The notes below the pieces were generated by a model. The model was not told where the DNA came from. It worked only from the letters and a program-made list of their open reading frames with translations, and searched no databases. Position numbers and translations under genes: made by a program. Of a stretch of 64,000 nt of DNA, positions 57,581 to 64,000 are shown in pieces. The stretch spans positions 17,949 to 81,948 of the forward strand of contig JABWBB010000006.1 of NCBI GenBank assembly GCA_013360675.1, read 5' to 3'. The stretch comes from Phycisphaerales bacterium. GTDB lineage: Bacteria; Planctomycetota; Phycisphaerae; Phycisphaerales; UBA1924. Position 1 is the stretch's first letter. Every line of letters starts with the position of its first letter.

Positions 57581-58166
57581 GCGAACCGAAGAGAAGCCGT
57601 TCCGCCCACTCGAAGCCTCACTCGTGCAGGAGGTCATGAGCGGGAACGCGGCACCGGCCTTGCAGCCGACGCCGCCACCGCAGCCGGAGAAGACGATTGA
57701 GCTCCGAAGGCCCGCCGAAGTGCGGCCTGAGCCGCAGCCACAGCCCGTGGTCGATTCGGGGCAGGGGAGACCAGCGCCCGTGGCCGCTCCTGTCTACCGG
57801 CAAGAGGTACCGCGAGCCGCACCGCCGCCCGCACCCAGGCGAGAGCCGCGGCCACAGCCGTCACAGTTCACCGAGCGGATGGAGCGGGAGAAGAGGGTGC
57901 TGCTTACGCCGAGTGAGGACCGGGCCCTTGAGCGGGTCGTCTCAAACCTCGGGGCAGAGCTCGGCACATCGCTCAAGCTCAGTCACGTGCTCCGCTCCTG
58001 CATCCGGATTCTGATCAACGCCGAGGATGAGCTCATCGAGCGTGCCCGGGCCAACGGCCGGACCATCAGACCGCCAAACGGGGACCTACCGGCGATAGAG
58101 GCGTTTGAGAAGGTCGTCGCGGGCGTGCTCCAAGCTGGCATCCGAGGCGCCCGGCCAATCCGGTAG
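57573..58166 (+). CDS. Ribbon-helix-helix centromere-binding protein (ParB/ParG role)
   Basis: A 197-residue protein. The first 100 residues are Pro/Arg/Gln-rich and probably unstructured (PPPQPEK, EPQPQPVV), like the flexible tails of ParG and omega proteins. Residues about 106-155 (RVLLTPSEDRALERVV.., LKLSHVLRSCIRILI) fit a ribbon-helix-helix: one strand and two helices. It is translationally coupled to parA, and repeat blocks lie on both sides. Family assignment is by pattern, not by search. It should dimerise, bind the 8-bp array and stimulate ParA ATPase. Confidence 0.7.
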   Translation: MAKRTEEKPFRPLEASLVQEVMSGNAAPALQPTPPPQPEKTIELRRPAEVRPEPQPQPVVDSGQGRPAPVAAPVYRQEVPRAAPPPAPRREPRPQPSQFTERMEREKRVLLTPSEDRALERVVSNLGAELGTSLKLSHVLRSCIRILINAEDELIERARANGRTIRPPNGDLPAIEAFEKVVAGVLQAGIRGARPIR

Positions 58167-58175
58167 GGCCGTTGT

Positions 58176-58199
58176 TGCGTTATCGCGAGAACGCTGCCA
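58176..58199. repeat. Partition array block D: three 8-bp units after the RHH gene
   Basis: Units TGCGTTAT, CGCGAGAA and CGCTGCCA lie directly after the stop of the RHH gene. The 16-base join of the first two repeats the join of two block C units (56639-56654) apart from its first base. Confidence 0.65.
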
Positions 58200-58458
58200 G
58201 TGAACCCTCCCATGCCCGCACGGCGACCACGGACCCTGTGAGGGCTTCCGCTGCCAGGCCGCGTCCCCCGTCTCTTTCTTCGCTTGTCGGGGCAAAGCGT
58301 GCGCCGTCGCGGACTCCGTCACAGCGTTTGCCTTCACCCGCCAGTGCTCGAATCCCTCCGGGCCGAGCCCGGGGCCGCTTCGTCTTCTCCGCTCGTAGTG
58401 CTCTGCCCGTTGATTTGTGAACGGTCAGCAGCACCACTCACCAAAAGGAGAAGCCACC

Positions 58459-58692
58459 ATGGCAGCACAGAAGCCCGTTCACGAGATCCGTATCGGTCGC
58501 ATCCGCGCGAGCATCTGGGAGAACAAGACCGAGCAGGGCGTTCGCTACAACGTCACGCTCCAGCGGCTCTACAAGGACGAGTCGGGCTGGAAGTCCACTT
58601 CGAGCTTCGGCCGCAACGACCTCCCGCTCGTGAGCCTCGTGAGCTCCAGGGCGTTCTGCTGGATCCACGAGGGCCGAGGGAAGGCCGAGTAG
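58459..58692 (+). CDS. Small conserved plasmid-type protein
   Basis: A 77-residue protein with a strong ribosome binding site (AAAAGGAG, 58443-58450). The core KPVHEIRIGRIRASIWENKTEQGVRYNVTLQRLYKDE, then SSFGRNDLPLVSLV, resembles small proteins found often in planctomycete plasmids and integrated elements (similar to DUF736-type DNA-related proteins). No catalytic motif is evident. A long C/T-rich leader (58200-58458) precedes it. It is closed by a terminator at 58715. Confidence 0.7.
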   Translation: MAAQKPVHEIRIGRIRASIWENKTEQGVRYNVTLQRLYKDESGWKSTSSFGRNDLPLVSLVSSRAFCWIHEGRGKAE

Positions 58693-58714
58693 GGGACACG
58701 CTCGGTTCGCAATC

Positions 58715-58742
58715 ACTCCGGCGGGAGCTTTCCCGCCGGAGT
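58715..58742 (+). terminator. Hairpin terminator after the small conserved protein
   Basis: A perfect 12-bp stem (58715-58726 / 58731-58742) has the 4-base loop GCTT. The T-run after it is poor (CTTCGTGTT), but the stem is very stable. It could serve both strands. Confidence 0.7.
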
Positions 58743-58758
58743 CTTCGTGTTCGCGGAG

Positions 58759-58887
58759 TCAGCCCTTCATGGGCTTCTTGCCGCTCTTGGTGGAGCCCGC
58801 CGCGGAGAGCTTGCGGGACGCGGGAGACTCAGGCTTGCTCGTCTTCTTCGTCTCGGGGTGGGGGTGCTTGCCGGTTCCGTTCGTCAT
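58759..58887 (-). CDS. Short lysine/serine-rich protein
   Basis: A 42-residue reading frame, very basic (KHPHPETKKTSKPESPASRKLSAAG.. ending KSGKKPMKG). It overlaps the end of the upstream membrane gene by 59 bp in another frame. Similar short Lys-rich proteins occur in planctomycete elements, from memory. The weak ribosome site makes this uncertain. Confidence 0.4.
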   Translation of the reverse strand: MTNGTGKHPHPETKKTSKPESPASRKLSAAGSTKSGKKPMKG

Positions 58888-59404
58888 CTGAGGCCTCGCT
58901 TTCTCCGAGCAGTTGGCTTGCTCGGCGGTAAAAGTTCCGCAGGGCGTCACGCGAGCCCGCGGCGAATACGACTTCGACGAATAGAAACCCCAGATCCGTC
59001 CAGATACTCCCGCCGCCGTGGATGCGCCACGTGGGGTACGCGAACAGGACGGCGATGAGGGAGTTTGAGTAGAACTGGTAGTAGCGGTAGTGGTGCTCGT
59101 TGATCTGCTCGAAGGCATCGAGCTTCCCGGGGAGGTTTCGGAAGTCGAGCTGTGGGCGCCTTAGCCCCGTCATGCCGTGTGCCCGGTCCACGACCGCCCA
59201 GCGGAGAGCACTGACGGTCATCCCGGCCGCGACCGACGCCAGGAGCACATACAGAAACCCGCCCACGGTCGGTCCCGAGCTCCCGGCACCCCGAAGCCAT
59301 TCGGCCACAGCGGGGGAGAGGAAGCTCAGGCCCCACAGGGCCAGGAAGCCGGGAATGAGATAGGCGATGAGAAGTCCGAAGTTTCGGACCGATAGTTCCC
59401 CCAT
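58829..59404 (-). CDS. Membrane protein of unknown function
   Basis: A 191-residue protein. It starts with the hydrophobic NFGLLIAYLIPGFLALWGLSFLSP (9-32), then a second helix at about 48-68 (FLYVLLASVAAGMTVSALRW) and a third at 113-123. The central part NEHHYRYYQFYSNSLIAVLFAYP is a Tyr-rich helix, and the C-terminal 30 residues are acidic. The YLIPGF pattern is common in small membrane proteins of mobile elements. Function unknown. Confidence 0.65.
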   Translation of the reverse strand: MGELSVRNFGLLIAYLIPGFLALWGLSFLSPAVAEWLRGAGSSGPTVGGFLYVLLASVAAGMTVSALRWAVVDRAHGMTGLRRPQLDFRNLPGKLDAFEQINEHHYRYYQFYSNSLIAVLFAYPTWRIHGGGSIWTDLGFLFVEVVFAAGSRDALRNFYRRASQLLGESEASDDERNRQAPPPRDEEDEQA

Positions 59405-59535
59405 GTGAGCCTTGGAAAAAGGCCCCGGGCGGGCTGCCGTGGACTACCGGGATGTGCCGCTTGGGGGCCATCACGCATGAAGTGTGATCCGACACTGAAC
59501 TCGTGTCAAGGCGACTGACACGGAAACTCTGTCAA

Positions 59536-59775
59536 ATGTCCACCAAGGCCCAGCACTCCCCAGCCTACCGCCGCGTCCCACAGCTCCTCCGCGCCATTCG
59601 GGAAGAGGCGTCCCTGTCCCAGCGAGCACTCGGCGAGCGTCTCAACAAGCCCCAGAGCTGGATCTACAACTGCGAGACCGGCAACCGCCGAGTGGACGTG
59701 GCCGAGTTCTGCGAGTGGGCCTCGGCCTGTGACATCGACGCGGTTGCCGCCGTGAAGCGCCTCCTGAAGCGGTAG
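59536..59775 (+). CDS. Small XRE-family HTH protein
   Basis: A 79-residue DNA-binding protein with a cro/C1-type helix-turn-helix: LLRAIREEASLSQRALGERLNKPQSWIYNCETGNRRVDVAEFCEWASACDI. It has no other domain. It is probably a local regulator of the element. It is divergent from the membrane protein gene at 59404. The ATG chosen is the one nearest the HTH; an upstream in-frame ATG at 59503 would add 11 residues. Confidence 0.85.
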   Translation: MSTKAQHSPAYRRVPQLLRAIREEASLSQRALGERLNKPQSWIYNCETGNRRVDVAEFCEWASACDIDAVAAVKRLLKR

Positions 59776-60443
59776 CGGGGCGAAGCTCGGCTCCACACAT
59801 CAAACGCCTTATCCCTGCCCACGGGGTGACACCCGCCGCCAGTTCCACCCATGCCCGGTGACGGCTCAGGGAGAGCTCGCCACTCCTACCCACGCTCACT
59901 CCAACGCTTGTCACCGCCCGCCCACCGGCAAAGACGGCACAGGGCGCGAGTTCCACCTTCTGCCACATCGTCCCACGCACCGCCACCTTCTGGCCGTGGT
60001 CGCCCTTGATGTCCCTCTCTTCTGAAGACCGGGGCGACTGACGCTCTTCTCGCCCGCGGACCCCGAGCGGCTCTTCCCGGCGTGCCCGCGACGGCGGCGG
60101 CGCCGCTGTTCGGTCGCACCGTTCCGCTCCTGGTGGTGTGGACGGGCCATGCACAGGACCCGCGTGAGTGATGCCTCTCGCTCCAGTGGCCGCCGCAGAG
60201 CCCCGCTCGCAGGGCATGTCTGTCTTGGGGCTTGTCACGCTTTCAGCCCGCTCGTTCCCGGCGCGTCGTTCGGACTCCGGGCAGGCACGCGTCGTGCCAG
60301 GAGGAACCTGTCACTCCGGCGTGCTCGCTTCGCGGCCCTCCATCCTCCGCCGCTTGCTCACTCACTCCCGTCCTCCGTTTCGGTTTGCGGGGTCCTCAGC
60401 CCGGGTGAAGGACCCCACGCAAACCAAAACAAGGAGGACTCGC
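59776..60443 (+). other. Long non-coding C/T-rich stretch before the ArdC-like gene
   Basis: 668 bp with no convincing gene. The plus strand is strongly pyrimidine-rich, unlike coding DNA here, and open frames on the minus strand have no protein character. It ends in a hairpin immediately upstream of the ArdC ribosome binding site. It may be a long untranslated leader. A similar but shorter leader precedes the gene at 58459. Confidence 0.4.
60382..60425 (+). promoter_or_regulatory. Bulged hairpin just before the ardC-like ribosome binding site
   Basis: GGTTTGCG (60382-60389) pairs with CGCAAACC (60418-60425), and GGGTCCT (60390-60396) pairs with AGGACCC (60409-60415); a 2-base bulge separates the two stems. 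It ends 5 bases before the AAGGAGG at 60431. No T-run follows, so translation control or mRNA stabilisation is more likely than termination. Confidence 0.45.
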
Positions 60444-61262
60444 ATGAAAGCAGAACAAGCCCGGAAGATGACAGACGAAGCGCTCGCGAAACTCGCCGCG
60501 GCACTTGAGCAAGGCAAGAGCGAAGCACTCACGCAGTACCTGAGCGTCATGGCCCGCTTCCACAACTACAGCTACGGGAACGTGATGCTCATTCTCGCCC
60601 AGCGGCCAGACGCCCAGCACGTCGCGGGCTTTCACACCTGGAAGAAGCTCAACCGATGGGTCAAGAAGGGCGAGAAGGGCATCGTGATCGTCGCCCCCAT
60701 GGTCTTCCGGAACAAGGAAGAGGGACGGCTCGAAGGCGACCCTGACACGGCCGTCAGGTTCAAGGCGGTGTTCGTCTTCGATGTGTCGCAGACCGAAGGC
60801 GACCCGCTCCCGGAACCCGCCGACGTTGCCGGTGACCCCGGGCGGTATCTCGACAAGCTGAAGTCGATGATCGTGGAGCGCGGCATCAAGCTCTCCGATG
60901 AGCCCGCCCCCCCCGGTGCGATGGGCGTCTCCAAAGGCGGCGAGATCCGCCTCACCCCGGGGCTTGAGCCAGCCAAGATGTTCGAGGTGCTCGCCCACGA
61001 GTTCGCCCACGAGCTCCTCCATCAGGGAGACGGCGCCATCCGCGGCGACAAGACGACGATGGAGACAGAAGCCGAGGCCGTCGCGTACGTCGTCTGCCAC
61101 GCCATCGGGCTTGAGACCAGCACCGCAGCCAGCGACTACATCCAGCTCCACAAGGGCACCAAGGAGACGCTCGCCCAGTCGCTCGAACGGATCCAGAAGA
61201 CAGCGAACCTCATTCTCGAAGGGCTCGAGCGGGAGGAGGAGGAAGAGCAACTCGCGGCGTGA
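60444..61262 (+). CDS. ArdC-like antirestriction protein
   Basis: A 272-residue protein. The N-terminal part (about 15-125) matches the ArdC N-terminal domain: LSVMARFHNYSYGNVMLILAQRPDAQHVAGFHTWKKLNRWVKKGEKGI, a single-stranded-DNA-binding fold. The C-terminal part has a zinc-peptidase motif HEFAHELLHQ (HExxH). ArdC proteins protect incoming plasmid DNA from restriction enzymes. It is common on mobile elements and fits the conjugative context. A strong AAGGAGG lies upstream. Confidence 0.85.
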   Translation: MKAEQARKMTDEALAKLAAALEQGKSEALTQYLSVMARFHNYSYGNVMLILAQRPDAQHVAGFHTWKKLNRWVKKGEKGIVIVAPMVFRNKEEGRLEGDPDTAVRFKAVFVFDVSQTEGDPLPEPADVAGDPGRYLDKLKSMIVERGIKLSDEPAPPGAMGVSKGGEIRLTPGLEPAKMFEVLAHEFAHELLHQGDGAIRGDKTTMETEAEAVAYVVCHAIGLETSTAASDYIQLHKGTKETLAQSLERIQKTANLILEGLEREEEEEQLAA

Positions 61263-61280
61263 AGGCCGGGGATGCGGGGA

Positions 61281-61308
61281 GACTCGGCGGAGGGCCATCC
61301 GCCGAGTC
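61281..61308 (+). terminator. Hairpin terminator after the ArdC-like gene
   Basis: A perfect 11-bp stem (GACTCGGCGGA, 61281-61291, and its complement 61298-61308) has a 6-base loop. There is no clear T-run. It lies 18 bp after the stop. Confidence 0.65.
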
Positions 61309-61513
61309 GTTCCATGCTGCTTCGGACGAGGGAACGGGAGCCGTGCCTCACGTTCCCAAAGAGATGCGGTGGCTCTCTTTGGGACGGGGGCGATTCTACG
61401 CGGACGGGGCCGCGATCCCGAAAACGTGCAGATTGTTTGTCTCACCACGGCGCACGGTGTCTCATCCGCCGAACGAGTTCAACCACCCGCCAGGCGGTCC
61501 CGTATACGGTGGC

Positions 61514-62215
61514 ATGGCACTCGAACGGGAAAAGGAAGAACGTCGGATCGAGCTTCCAAGCGAGCGGATGCAGCGTGAGCTGGACCGCTTCAAGACGCTA
61601 CTCGCACAGGAACGCCCGCGGTCAAGCGACGGTGCGAAGTCGTTGGAGGAACGGCTGCACAACGACGCCAAGGTGCTGGGTGGCTTTCCCGAGTTCCGCC
61701 AGGACAACTGGTCACTGCTCTCTCCGAAGGACAGACGCTGGGCGCTCCAGGAAGCAGAGTATCGTCTTGCCCAAGTCCAAGGTCGCGATGCCGCACGCGT
61801 TTACTGCGTCGACCTCTCCAAAGTGAAAATTGATGGCGAGCCGATCATTGCCCGTGGCGGAATCATCACTGAGCGAGGCTCGTTTCAGCATGGTTATGCC
61901 CCGGGGGCGCTTATCCAGTTAGACCTTGGGTTGCTCCGCAATGACATCGCGACACGCACGCCATCCCAGGCCGAGCACGTACTCGATGCGTTCACCGAAG
62001 AATCACGCCACGTATACCAAGCATCGGCGATTCTCCATCCGAAGCGTCATCCCGAAGTTGATGATTCCACGCGGCAGGCGTGGTATGCTGCGAGACTCGC
62101 GTATGCAGATATCAAAACCAGAAAGGAGTACGACGCCAATCTGCTTGAGGTGGATGCGCAGCAATACTCCGTCCAAATGAAGGTACATAGGCGTGTCGAA
62201 GCTCATTCCGCTTAG
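61514..62215 (+). CDS. Possible toxin or peptidase-like protein with degenerate HExxH-like motif
   Basis: A 233-residue protein. The N-terminal part (1-95) is helical and charged. The C-terminal part (about 96-230) has the order VYCVDLSKVKIDGEPIIARGGII, EESRHVYQ (162-169) and LLEVDAQQYS (211-220). Element proteins with HExRHxxQ and ExDA motifs are metallopeptidase-like domains of polymorphic toxins. Here the first His is Glu, so activity is doubtful. The downstream gene overlaps its end (GTG at 62193), suggesting a toxin-immunity pair. This is inference only. Confidence 0.5.
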   Translation: MALEREKEERRIELPSERMQRELDRFKTLLAQERPRSSDGAKSLEERLHNDAKVLGGFPEFRQDNWSLLSPKDRRWALQEAEYRLAQVQGRDAARVYCVDLSKVKIDGEPIIARGGIITERGSFQHGYAPGALIQLDLGLLRNDIATRTPSQAEHVLDAFTEESRHVYQASAILHPKRHPEVDDSTRQAWYAARLAYADIKTRKEYDANLLEVDAQQYSVQMKVHRRVEAHSA

Positions 62216-62606
62216 AGCATTTAATCCGTTTGAGGACGACGTTGACCGGTCGGCCAGGAGGCTCGTGCGAGCTTTCGGATGGAATCGAGTCGGCGACGCC
62301 AAAGCCTTCACACGACACATCCGCCCACTGGCCCCCGAGCTCCATGAAGCGTTCATCGAGTTCTGGAACACGAAGAGGGTGCTACGCGATCTCCGAGTCG
62401 GCGACTTCACGCTGGGAGAGCTCGTCGACATCGGACTCTCACCAATCGCGGCCTTTCTTGCGCTTGACTGGATTGTGAAGGACCCAGAGAACGGCCCGAA
62501 CGCCGTACGCCGTCTCCTACGTCGGGCTTGCAATCCTCCGGCCGAGGGCTCCTTTGTCGTGTCTCCGTCGTGGGTGATACCGAAGCCAAAGCTGCCGGAG
62601 TGGTAG
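62193..62606 (+). CDS. Hypothetical partner of the upstream gene (possible immunity protein)
   Basis: A 137-residue protein starting with GTG inside the end of the preceding gene (23-bp overlap). It is helical (DRSARRLVRAFGWNRVGDAKAF, LHEAFIEFWNTKRVLRDLRVG, LSPIAAFLALDWIVKDP). The tight overlap implies coupled translation, as in toxin-immunity or toxin-antitoxin pairs. I do not recognise a family. Confidence 0.55.
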   Translation: MSKLIPLRAFNPFEDDVDRSARRLVRAFGWNRVGDAKAFTRHIRPLAPELHEAFIEFWNTKRVLRDLRVGDFTLGELVDIGLSPIAAFLALDWIVKDPENGPNAVRRLLRRACNPPAEGSFVVSPSWVIPKPKLPEW

Positions 62607-62614
62607 ACACGCTC

Positions 62615-63001
62615 TCACGAACGCGGCCCCGTGAGCTCTTCGATATCCTCCTCTGTCGCTTTCCCCACCCAAATCGACGTGACCACGGGCCCATCGTTTT
62701 CTTCAACATCGTACCGCTCGTCGAGTTCCAGGACGGACCGTGTCTTCAGGCTCTTGATCTCCTCCTGGAGCACGCCCAGGTTTCGGCCCTTGAGGCGAAC
62801 CGTGTGGCTTGAGTAGCGGAGCACGAGCTCGCCCTCCATCTTCAAGACGACCCAGAGAAGGTGCTCGTAGCGATTCGAGAACTCCGTACCGCTTCGGAGC
62901 TGGAAGGTGAGGAAGGGCTGATAGTCCGAGGTCGCAGACGACGACGGACCACGCTGCTCAAGGAGTGGCCCCAGGATGGACGGGATCGACACGTCGGACA
63001 T
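62615..63001 (-). CDS. Hypothetical protein coupled to the relaxase fragment gene
   Basis: A 128-residue protein with two beta-rich stretches (YQPFLTFQLRSGTEF, LLWVVLKMEGELVLRYSSHTVRLKG) and an acidic C-terminus (ELDERYDVEENDGP). The stretch HLLWVVLKMEGELVLRYSSHTVRL could be a beta-sheet platform. It starts 6 bp after the stop of the upstream MobF-like gene and may be in the same operon. No family recognised. Confidence 0.6.
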   Translation of the reverse strand: MSDVSIPSILGPLLEQRGPSSSATSDYQPFLTFQLRSGTEFSNRYEHLLWVVLKMEGELVLRYSSHTVRLKGRNLGVLQEEIKSLKTRSVLELDERYDVEENDGPVVTSIWVGKATEEDIEELTGPRS

Positions 63002-63007
63002 TGGGCG

Positions 63008-63904
63008 CTACCTCTCCATGCTCCGCTCAAGCTCGCGGCTGATGGGCTTCACACCGAAAACCTCATGGCTCCGCTTCTGGATCACGTCAGTGATGCTGTT
63101 CACGAGCGACTTGGCGTTCGTGCCAACGTCAAGCGAGGACACCCCGCTCGGGGCCTCCCTGGGGAGACTTGTCAGGCTCTCTCTGTCCGTGACCACCGCT
63201 GCGGAACGGCGTCCGAGACTCAAGCCCTTTGCGAGCTTCTCCGCCGTGGCTCCGTTCCCCGAGTCTTTACTGTCCACGCACACGACGTGATCTACACGCC
63301 GGGGCAGATCGGCCTGGCAGGTGACGGTGTAGCCGTGGTCAAAGTGGCCCGCGTTCTTCTTCAGGATGAAGCCGTTGTCGAGCACCATGTGGCCGAGGGC
63401 AGTGAACTCCCGCACCCGGTGCACACTCCCCGTGGGCAGGGTGCGGTTGGGGCGAGCATGGCATTTGCTGACGACCCCGAGCAGCGTGTCCACCACGGCC
63501 CGAGTCTTGATGCTCTTGGTGATGCGAACGCGCTCCCCGATGCCGACATCAATCTTCTGCTTCTCGAAGACCTCGAACCGGTCGGGGCGCCGAAGCGGCA
63601 GCGTCGCGAGTTTCACGCCGGAGCGGACCTCTACGAAGCCAAGCATGTTCGTCCCGGTCACTGTCCAACGGTCCCCGCGACGGAAGCTGCCGCTGTGCTG
63701 CGAGAACTCGACGACCATGCCTCTTTGGTAGGAACGGCACCAGGACTTTTCGGTGTCCGTGAGCCCCGCCCGAACTAGACGCTCAAAACTCCGCTCACGC
63801 TTGAGCTTGCCCTGGAGCTTGAGAGCAACTCGCGTCGCCTCCGTCACCTCCCGCTTGAGAATCGGGGTGGGGGTGACCGCGAGCCCCGTAGCCTTTGCGG
63901 TCAT
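63008..63904 (-). CDS. C-terminal part of a MobF/TraI-type relaxase (orphan)
   Basis: A 298-residue protein. The order of motifs fits the C-terminal helicase-associated part of TraI/TrwC relaxases: SYQRGMVVEFSQHSGSFRRGDRWTV, LPLRRPDRFEVFEKQKIDVGIGERVRITKS, LDNGFILKKNAGHFDHGYTVTCQAD, and KGLSLGRRSAAVVTDRESL. The N-terminal relaxase (His-rich) and main helicase parts are absent, and the 96 bp upstream contain stop codons. It is either a broken relaxase gene or a separate domain. The start has a GGGGGCAGG sequence just before it, so it may be expressed as such. Confidence 0.7.
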   Translation of the reverse strand: MTAKATGLAVTPTPILKREVTEATRVALKLQGKLKRERSFERLVRAGLTDTEKSWCRSYQRGMVVEFSQHSGSFRRGDRWTVTGTNMLGFVEVRSGVKLATLPLRRPDRFEVFEKQKIDVGIGERVRITKSIKTRAVVDTLLGVVSKCHARPNRTLPTGSVHRVREFTALGHMVLDNGFILKKNAGHFDHGYTVTCQADLPRRVDHVVCVDSKDSGNGATAEKLAKGLSLGRRSAAVVTDRESLTSLPREAPSGVSSLDVGTNAKSLVNSITDVIQKRSHEVFGVKPISRELERSMER

Positions 63905-63963
63905 GACCTGCCCCCACGGTTGATACCACCGACAGTGTTAGTTTAGGACCATCTTCCCCCGCC

Positions 63964-64000
63964 GCAGAGCCGGGCGCAGCGCAGCGGAGCCCGGCTCTGC
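63964..64000. repeat. 12-bp inverted repeat at the window edge
   Basis: Arms GCAGAGCCGGGC (63964-63975) and GCCCGGCTCTGC (63989-64000) have a 13-base loop. It lies upstream of the relaxase-fragment gene. The window ends at its last base, so a longer structure could continue. Confidence 0.6.

Larger units (their letters stand above)
44320..64000. mobile_element. Integrated plasmid or ICE-like element (right end outside window)
   Basis: From the tRNA-Leu onward, housekeeping genes stop. The content becomes a conjugative coupling protein, a replication-type winged-helix protein, ParA/RHH partition genes with a repeat array, an ArdC antirestriction protein, a relaxase C-terminal fragment, two toxin-antitoxin-type modules and small plasmid-type proteins. 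The left boundary at the tRNA is inferred. The right boundary, the integrase and attachment sites are not in view, so size and mobility are unknown. Confidence 0.65.

Noticed and set aside
59642..60238. 198-codon minus-strand open frame
   Set aside because: Its translation is Arg/Pro/Ala-rich without folded segments and it overlaps the XRE gene; GC-rich DNA often gives such frames.

Overview
The window looks like part of a planctomycete genome, most likely class Phycisphaerae. The DNA is GC-rich. One secreted protein ends in the dockerin-like repeats ([16 protein letters not shown]) common in that class, and another ends in a PEP-CTERM-like anchor (PTPGTLAL..GACRRRR). There are DUF1559-like prepilin proteins, several ECF sigma factors each translationally coupled to a membrane partner, and a tricorn-type protease. 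The assignment comes from protein style alone, not from a database search.

Positions 1 to about 44,230 read as chromosome. From left to right they hold: an ArsR/methyltransferase regulator cut by the window edge; a TPR lipoprotein; a LigD-like phosphoesterase domain protein; asparagine synthetase; a PilZ-J-domain fusion; a GNAT acetyltransferase; a peptide ABC-transporter ATPase; a DUF3313 lipoprotein; a CYTH protein; ligA and folD (divergent); tatA; large secreted proteins; a tricorn protease; an ECF sigma factor coupled to a predicted pseudokinase; tRNA-Thr; argH, a UDP-sugar pyrophosphorylase and a hydrolase; a TlpA-like protein; nth; an M50 protease; rpmI-rplT; two further ECF modules; a CpxP-like protein next to a copper P-type ATPase; gap; pyrC; tRNA-Pro; and an O-methyltransferase. 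Several clear factor-independent terminators separate the units.

From tRNA-Leu(UAA) at about 44,235 to the right edge the content changes to a mobile element, probably an integrated plasmid or ICE. It carries a six-gene overlapping operon on the minus strand: DUF6932, XRE-ImmA/IrrE, DUF4186, radical SAM, DPPW methyltransferase and ASCH-kinase. Divergent to this is an AbiE-type toxin-antitoxin pair with two inverted-repeat operators. Further right are a VirD4/TraD coupling protein, a winged-helix replication-type protein, a candidate small RNA, a ParA/RHH partition locus, an ArdC antirestriction protein, a possible toxin-immunity pair and the C-terminal part of a MobF relaxase.

The two most interesting things are in the element. 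First, a partition centromere candidate: contiguous 8-bp units built on CGCG boxes, 16 units in perfect register plus blocks of 5, 8 and 3 units, flanking parA-parB. Second, the six-gene operon, which has a 26-bp perfect palindrome over its first start codon and looks like an undescribed nucleic-acid modification or defence cassette. No integrase, complete relaxase, CRISPR array or rRNA was seen.
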